A DNA stretch of 13,573 nucleotides from Polyrhizophydium stewartii (Eukaryota > Chytridiomycota > Chytridiomycetes > Rhizophydiales), in contig JADGIZ010000442.1 in the NCBI GenBank assembly GCA_027604665.1, positions 1-13,573 on the forward strand, in the 5' to 3' direction. The notes beneath the pieces are model-generated. The model was not told the DNA's origin. It saw nothing but the letters and a program-made list of their open reading frames with translations, and did no database searches. This document shows positions 8,093-13,573 of this stretch, in pieces. The stretch's first letter is position 1. The number at the start of each line of letters is the position of its first letter. The translations under genes and the position numbers were made by a program.

Positions 8093-10808
8093 ATGTCGAC
8101 GACAACGGAGCCTGCGCATGCGCCGCCGCCGCTGCCGGCTACGGCAAGGGCTGCCTCGTCCGACGCCAGCGCAGGTGCCTCCGGCGCGGGCGGCCCGCAG
8201 CCTGCCGGTGCCGCGGTATCAGCGCCAACGGAGCGGCGCAAGCCCGGCCCGAGGCCCGGGCACACCAAGGCGCTGGAGGAGAGGCTCGAGAAGCTCGAGG
8301 CCATTGTGCAGGCGCTGAATCTCGACGCCGCCCAGCTCGATGCCCTCGAGCACCAGGTTGCCGCCGCGGGCGGTGGCAACGGCGGCGGCGGCGCAGGGTT
8401 GAAGCGGCGCAAAGGCTCGGCCGAGGAGCGAGGCAGCGACGAAGCGGCCGCCGACGAGCGGCAGGCGCAGCTGCTGGCGGCCGCAACGACGGTGCGCCAC
8501 GACCTGCTCGGTGTCTTCGAGGACCGCATGGCCAGCTCGCTGCTTTTCGTCAAGACAAGGGATATCCTGGCCATGCCGTGCTGCTCGCCGCTGCTGCTCA
8601 ACTCCATCTACGCCTTGACCAGCCTCTTCGCCACGGACGCCATGTTGCTGCCGCCGTTCGAGTCGGCCGCGGCCATGTCGGACTTCTACTTCACGCAGGC
8701 ATGCATGTTCCTGCGCGACGCCCTCGCGGCGCCATCGGCGTCGGCCGTGCTCGGCCTGCTGCTGCTCATGTTCCGCTGCACCCGTGAGCGCTCCCTCCCT
8801 CGCCTCGGCGGGGTCTGCCGCGGCCGAGGCGATTGGCCGTGTGCCGGCCGAAGAGCGAATCGCAGCGGCCGGCCCGCCAGCGGCGACCCCCACCGCCTGA
8901 CCGCTGTTGCGCCACGGCTCTCCCGCTGACACGGCCGCCTCGCACGCCCCGTGACTTCCCGCCCGCACGCCAGGCATCAGGCGCGGCGCAGAGGGCTTCT
9001 ACTACTACAGCCTCGCCGTGCGCATAGCAATGAGCCTTAACCTCAACAAGGAAGAGGCCGTCTGCCGCACCGCCAGCGTCAAGGAGCGCGAGGTTATGCG
9101 AAGCATCTGGTGGGCCTGCTACCAGACCGACAAGCTCATCTCGGCCGCGCACCTCGACTCGTCCTTGATCCGCGACGAGGACTGCCGCGTGCTCCTGCCC
9201 GGAACGGCCGTCTCGCTCAGCGCATCGCACCCACAGGACCACTGGCAGGCACATCAGATCGCCATCATGTCGTCGCCCGACTTTTTCGTCCCCGGCTTGC
9301 CCAACCAGAACCTGCACGCCTCGACAGTCCTGCTCCAGAAGATCTACGCCCGAGTTGTCTCTCTGGTTGCCGACTTCAAGGACTGCAGCCTCGACCCCAT
9401 TCCCGCCGACTTGCTCTACAAGCGATCGGCCATCGAGGCATCGCTGCGTGACTGGCTCCACCACGCGCCAGAGTCTTTTCGCAGCCTCCGCAACCTCGAC
9501 CACGCCCAGACTGTTCAAGACCCCTCGATCGCCTGGCGCGGCGTGTATCTGCACGTCATGTACGATTCGCTGCACGTTGCCCTGCACCGCACTGTCATGC
9601 TGCGGAACATCATGGCATCTCCCTCACTCGGCGCCACGTCCTATGCCGCCAGGCAGGTTCTCGAGGCGGCCCACCGCGCCGCCACGCTGCTTGCAAAGGC
9701 GCTTGTCATCAACCCCAGACTCGACTTTCTGCCGCCGTTCATCTCCATCTCAGTCTTCAGCTGCGCCCTCGGCATCGTTCCGCTTCTCGTCGCCGGCCTC
9801 TCGCCCATTGACGTCGCCATCGCGCAAACAGACTTTGAGACCTTTCTCCAGGCTCTCGGTGCCATGGACTCATGCTGGGCCATTGGCGGCATGCAGAAGC
9901 ACGTCCTGCTTTCCCTGCACCGCATACAGGACCCCGTTGCCGTGTCCCGCGCCGCGTTCCACCTCAAGGGCCTCAAGATCAAGCTCTCCACCATGATCGG
10001 CGACAAGATGCCCCTGCCGACCGAGCTTATCCAGGAAACCTTGCACCAGCTGGCGCACAACACCGACGCGCCAGACTATGGCCCCGATCTTGCCGCAATC
10101 GCAAACTCGGTTGTCGAGGCGCACAAGAGCTTTGTCGCGTCCAGCTCAAGCAGCCACTCGGGCTCGCCCGAGGCTCATGTGGACTCGTCAGCGCCATTTC
10201 CCAAGCCAATTCTCGGCTCGCCCGTTCGGCAGCAGGGTCTGCACCACCAGGGCATGGGCATCTCTCTCAGCAGCATCACTGGCACCTCGGCCGCGGCATC
10301 GGCGTTTGCGTCACAGCCAAGCAGCCTGCAGGCCTTTGATATCTCACAGCTGGCCAACAGCAGTGTCCCGCCTCCAGGATCCGCCGTGTCGGCATTTGCC
10401 GCAGCTGCCGCAGCCGCAGCAGCTGCCGCCTTGTCAGCGCCAATGCACCCCACGTCGTTCACCCCGCCGCTCTCAATGCAAACAGGATCGCCTGCCGGCA
10501 GCACGCCCTTTGGTACCACAGGAGACTCGCCCGCGCCGCACACGATTTTGCTGTCACCCTCTTCCATGCCCAAGGCGCAAGCGTCAGGCATGAACCCCCA
10601 GATCGAGCAACAGCAGCAGCAGTTCCAGCAGTTCCAACAGCAGCGCATGATGCAAGCCTCGTCACAGCCGCAGCCCGGCGTTGCAGTATTCTACCCCTCA
10701 CTCACCTCGGTTTCGCAGCCCGTTGGCAACATCGACCTGTTTCTTGGCATGGAGGCCATCAACCCCGATTTGATGGAGAACATGACAATGCAGCATTTTT
10801 CGTCTTGA
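8093..10808 (+). CDS. Fungal MHR transcription factor lacking a zinc cluster, TF-C
   Basis: This is an 841-residue paralog of the other two factors, with exons 8093-8783 and 8974-10808. The start is the first ATG after an in-frame TGA at 8069. Residues 48-90 hold RRKPGPRPGHTKALEERLEK and a leucine-rich coiled coil. That is the linker and dimerisation segment normally found right after a Zn2Cys6 cluster, yet no six-cysteine cluster precedes it. The MHR follows: DLLGVFEDRM, the intron, RSIWWACYQTD near 274-284, HPQDHW, IMSS, LPNQNLHAS and DPVAVS. The tail is Ser/Pro-rich, with eleven alanines and a Gln-rich tract, and ends in acidic-hydrophobic sequence (NIDLFLGMEAINPDLMENM). Without its own DNA-binding domain it may act as a cofactor or heterodimer partner. 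A missed upstream exon is the main alternative. Confidence 0.88.
8784..8973 (+). other. Intron of TF-C (phase 1)
   Basis: The donor is GTGAGC and the acceptor is ACGCCAG before GCATC, giving 190 nt. The later acceptor GCGCAG also keeps the frame but makes the protein six residues shorter. The chosen site restores gap-free alignment to TF-A and TF-B and puts LAVRIA opposite LALRVA. An unspliced reading ends at a TGA at about 8927. Confidence 0.85.
10398..10430 (+). repeat. Eleven-alanine run in TF-C
   Basis: Eleven consecutive Ala codons (GCC, GCA and GCT mixed) follow SAVSAF in the C-terminal tail. The mixed codons argue against a recent slippage expansion and for an older or selected tract. 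Confidence 0.9.
10608..10643 (+). repeat. Gln-rich tract in TF-C
   Basis: Twelve codons encode five Gln, Phe, two Gln, Phe and three Gln, mostly CAG. Gln/Phe-rich segments are common in activation regions. It lies about 55 residues before the C-terminus. Confidence 0.85.
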
Positions 10809-11271
10809 ACATAGCCCTGGTGCCGCGCGCGCCTCCATGCCTTCTCGGCCACATCGATGATCACCCTGCCGCGCCCACATCCAGCTCGCCGACCCTAACC
10901 CCGCCTTCAACTTGAGCTCGAGCTTCCAACACTCGCTTTCCACCCTTTCTTGCATCCACGCCCCCGGACTCCCCGCACCAACCCATCCACGCATCGCGGG
11001 TGGCTGCCTTCTGCTTCTCACATTTTGTTCGCCCTTTGTGCTGAACAATAACAACAACAACAACGCATTGGTCAAATATGCCTTGCGAAGGTGTCCCAGT
11101 CAGACTCTGAAAGCGCCTCTCCTTTATGCAGGCATTTGCACCGACAAGCCTTTCTCCTCATGCCCCCTCAACTTGAGCCCGCCACCCGGTTCGCCGCCGC
11201 GTACCCATCCATGGCATCCCGCCACTCCCGCAGTAACCGCAACAACCCGCGCGCTTGTTTGAAGAGCGGGC
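10809..11271. other. Convergent intergenic region (3' ends of TF-C and PKA)
   Basis: These 463 bp hold the 3' untranslated regions of two convergent genes. They are C-rich on the + strand, with an AAC repeat at 11044-11064. No AATAAA was recognised next to either stop. A 116-codon frame at 10912-11262 contains a run of seven Asn but has no family resemblance, so it is not called. Confidence 0.6.
11044..11064. repeat. Imperfect (AAC)7 trinucleotide repeat
   Basis: There are seven AAC-type units, one with a C-to-T change (AAT), in the convergent intergenic region. This is a simple-sequence repeat that is likely length-variable. Confidence 0.88.
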
Positions 11272-13528
11272 TCAAAAGTCCTTGAACTTGTCTCTGTGCG
11301 GGTCAGGCCCCGTCGCGCCATAGGGCTCGTAATCCTCGGGATACGAGTCAAAGTTGCTCGTATCGCCGTCGCCCTTGAGCGGCGGGATGTACGGTGCAGG
11401 GATTTCGAGCGCCTGGAGCTTCTCCCAGTCAACGCCTGCAAACCACTTGTGCCGCTTGATGTCAAGCACGCCGCCCTTGAGATTGCCAAATCGCTTCGTC
11501 AGGTCAGCAGACAGCAGCCGCTTGACAAGGTCCTTGCAATGCGGGTCAAAGTTTTGCGGGAATTTGGGCTTGCACGCCAGGATGTTCTCGTACAGCTTCA
11601 TGTGCTCCTCATGGTAGAACGGCGGGTAACCCGCAACCATCTGTGCCGATCCAGCATCGCGAATGGCATCAGCTTTGACTCGAGCTTACGCGTGCTGGAT
11701 TCAGACGTGCCTGGCCCACCTCGTAAATCAGGATTCCCAGCGCCCACCAGTCCACCGCGCGACCGTAGCCCTTGGACTGGATAATTTCCGGAGCCAGATA
11801 GTCGGGCGTCCCGCACAGCGTCCAGGTGACGTCGTGGACGATCTTCGCAAAGCCAAAGTCTGTGATTTTGATGTGGCCCTGCGCGGTGATTAGAAGGTTC
11901 TGTTGATCATTTTCCGCCATCGCGCATTCGGCCTGTCAACACGATGCAGTGAAGCCCGCAGCCACGGGCTCGGCCAGTCAAACATGCTTGCCTCTGGCTT
12001 CAGATCGCGATAAATTATCTCCTTGCTGTGCAAATACTCGAACGCCATGACAACCTCGGCCGCGTAGAAGCGCGCCACATGGTTCGGAAATCGCTACGCA
12101 AGCAGATTAGCCTCCTAGAACGCAATCCCGTGTCTGTGCAGGTGCATTACTCACGACGCAGCGCCTCAAGTATGAAAAGAGCTCGCCGCCCTGGATGTAC
12201 TCGAGAATAAAGTACACGTTTGCACTATCCTGAAAAGTGCCGAGCATGCTGACCAAGAAGGGAAAGTCCAAGAGCTCGAGAATGTGCTTTTCGTTGATGG
12301 TGTGCTCGACCTGGCGCATCTTGACAATCTCGTTCTTGCGGAGCACCTTCATGGCGTAGAACTTGTTATTGCCTTTGAGACGCACGAGGTGCACACGTCC
12401 AAACGAGCCCGTTCCGAGCGTGCGTTCGATCGCAATGTCTTGCAATGTGAACCTTTTCCTTGGTACGGCGACCTCTGATGATTGCGAGGGCGCCGGCGGT
12501 TTTGTCTGCAGCTGGGGATGAGATGGCGGCGGCTGCGCATGCTGTTTGTGCGAATCGTGGGCTGCTGACCCCGCCTGATGCGGCGCCGAGTCGTGTACTG
12601 CCTTACTCTCGTGCTGAGGACGCTGCGGATTCGTCTCGTTGGTAGCCGATGCCCCTGGCGGCCTGCCTCCGGCATTCATGGACGAGGAGAGAGACTGCGG
12701 CGCAGCGCCAACCGAGTTGGTAGGCCGTGTCGCCGACGTCGAGGACGATGACAGCGACTGACGGGCTGTCGATTGACTCGTGGCCGACGCGCGCGAGGCA
12801 GATCCATGAGATGCGGCCAGCTGGCTCGGAGCCGCCGCACCAACTTGGGCCGGCTGCGCCGTTTGCTGAGCGGCGGACGGATGAGGAGCAGCCTTTGCGG
12901 CCGTAGCTGCAGCGGCAGCACTCGTCGACGGAGATCGCGGCTTGGTGTCGTGGGTTGTCCCCGGCGAGGCGCTCGCTTGCGATTGCGATTGCGTCACCGG
13001 GCCGTCGCTTGCCAGTGGCTTAGTCGCGGGCTTGCTCACCGCCGGTTGCTGTCCCGACCCAGCGTCTTTGCTTGGGCGAGGTGCGGCCGTCGGAGTCGAC
13101 GCCGAGGTCGGTGCGTCCCCTGCTGCGCCCGCCGAAGCGGCCTTTGCCGCCGAGCCCGCCCCATTGTGCGCCGATGGCGGGTGATGGGCCGCGGCGCTCG
13201 AGGCGTCCGAGTGAGTCGGCGGATTCACCACCAGGGTAGGGCCCGACGCGACTGCGGGCGGCATCGAGGCGCGCGATGCCTTGCCGTGCTGCTGCGGCGA
13301 CCCTACCGCTGCTGCTGCGGACTGGGCGGCATGCCCATGCACCTGCGGCTGCTGACCCGGCGCACTCGTGTGAACAGGCGATTTGTTTGCGTGCGAAACT
13401 AACGGCGAGTGGGGTGCATTCGGCGTGCCGTCGGGTGGAAGCGCCTTTGATGACGAGGACGGGCTGCTGATCGTCGAGGCTCTCGAAGGGAACTTGGCGC
13501 TCTCCTTGATCTTTTTGAGAAAGGACAT
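11272..13528 (-). CDS. pkaC: cAMP-dependent protein kinase (PKA) catalytic subunit, AGC family
   Basis: This Ser/Thr kinase is the effector of the cAMP pathway and is normally held inactive by a regulatory subunit. Exons on the minus strand are 13528-12155, 12093-11992, 11899-11720 and 11640-11272, giving 674 residues. Residues 1 to about 359 are disordered Ala/Ser/Pro/Gln/His-rich sequence. The kinase starts near 360 with the glycine loop GTGSFGRV, then YAMK (Lys 394), [27 protein letters not shown] (catalytic Asp about 488), DFGFAK (Asp 506), and the activation segment [14 protein letters not shown] (Thr about 519), followed by [13 protein letters not shown] and DLTKRFGNL. The AGC C-tail ends exactly in the hydrophobic motif FKDF, as in PKA. 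The start is supported by a good context (GCCGCC before ATG). Only 45 bp of upstream sequence is in the window. One intron uses a GC donor. PKA is favoured over PKX or other AGC kinases by the short C-tail and the loop sequence. Confidence 0.95.
11641..11719 (-). other. PKA intron 3 (phase 0)
   Basis: The donor is GTGGGC and the acceptor is GGCACAG, giving 79 nt. Splicing joins LGILIYE to MVAGYPPFY, as expected for PKA. The exon before it is 60 codons and the exon after it 122 codons plus the stop. Confidence 0.9.
11900..11991 (-). other. PKA intron 2 (phase 0, GC-AG)
   Basis: The 92-nt intron has donor GAG before GCAAGC and acceptor TCAACAG. It falls exactly between Glu and Asn of the invariant KPEN motif. 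The only nearby GT (AGCAT before GTTTGA) gives a stop after joining to the same acceptor. A GC-AG intron is therefore the best reading. Confidence 0.85.
12094..12154 (-). other. PKA intron 1 (phase 0)
   Basis: The donor is GTGAGT, a CTAAT branch-like site follows, and the acceptor is GCGTAG, giving 61 nt. Splicing joins SYLRRCV to [14 protein letters not shown], matching the gap-free PKA alignment. Reading through meets a stop. Confidence 0.92.
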
Positions 13529-13573
13529 GGCGGCGGCGGGCAGCCTGCCGAGCGAGGGCGGGCGGGTGAAGCG

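Noticed and set aside
8059..8250. Cysteine-rich alternative frame at the TF-C start as a frameshifted zinc cluster
   Set aside because: The cysteine spacing does not fit C-x2-C-x6-C-x6-C-x2-C-x6-C and there is no Pro or basic-patch pattern. The real frame is continuous with the linker.
8974..8990. Later acceptor GCGCAG for the TF-C intron
   Set aside because: It keeps frame but leaves the protein six residues short against TF-A and TF-B. The upstream CCAG acceptor gives a gap-free alignment.
10912..11262. 116-codon + strand frame containing a run of seven Asn
   Set aside because: It lies wholly in the convergent 3' region, has no recognisable domain, and its Asn run is just the AAC microsatellite.
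11970..11991. GT donor (AGCAT before GTTTGA) for PKA intron 2
   Set aside because: Joining it to the supported acceptor shifts the frame into a stop and adds residues inside the invariant KPEN motif. The GC donor gives a perfect fit.
1..13573. tRNA, rRNA, transposon ends, CRISPR or bacterial operon features
   Set aside because: I looked on both strands and saw no cloverleaf, terminal inverted repeats, transposase motifs or regularly spaced repeats.

Overview
This is a gene-dense, GC-rich nuclear segment from a fungus. The evidence is a Zn2Cys6 binuclear cluster and three fungal-specific transcription factor (middle homology region, MHR) domains, both hallmarks of fungi. There are also nine short spliceosomal introns and a cAMP-dependent protein kinase (PKA) catalytic subunit of the fungal type. 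The high GC content and the limited similarity to textbook ascomycete factors would fit an early-diverging fungus such as a chytrid, but that is a guess. No tRNA, rRNA, transposon, CRISPR array or bacterial-type operon was seen.

Layout, left to right. (1) 1-2131 (+): the C-terminal part of an MHR transcription factor (TF-A), cut by the left window edge, with one intron. (2) 2561-4228 (-): a 12-span MFS transporter of the monocarboxylate-transporter (MCT, SLC16-like) type. It has one obvious intron and two further introns that are multiples of three and free of stops, so a simple ORF reading hides them. (3) 4229-4817: a divergent promoter shared by the transporter and the next factor, with CCAAT cores and clustered CGG triplets. 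(4) 4818-7961 (+): a complete Zn2Cys6 transcription factor (TF-B). (5) 8093-10808 (+): a third factor (TF-C), 131 bp downstream. It keeps the linker and coiled coil that normally follow a zinc cluster but has no zinc cluster. (6) 11272-13528 (-): a PKA catalytic subunit with four exons, an exceptionally long low-complexity N-terminus and one GC-AG intron.

The three factors are paralogs. They share a phase-1 intron at the same alignment column and a distinctive MHR block, and they align through most of the domain. They therefore form a local duplication array, interrupted by the transporter gene in the opposite orientation. TF-B has a DNA-binding domain but a basic, non-acidic C-terminus. TF-C has no DNA-binding domain but ends in acidic-hydrophobic sequence. 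The most interesting working idea is that TF-B and TF-C act as partners, and that the array controls the MCT-like transporter that shares TF-B's promoter. That functional link is inference. The PKA gene may simply be a neighbour.

All exon boundaries were derived by eye from splice consensus, reading-frame phase and family alignment. They have not been checked against transcripts.
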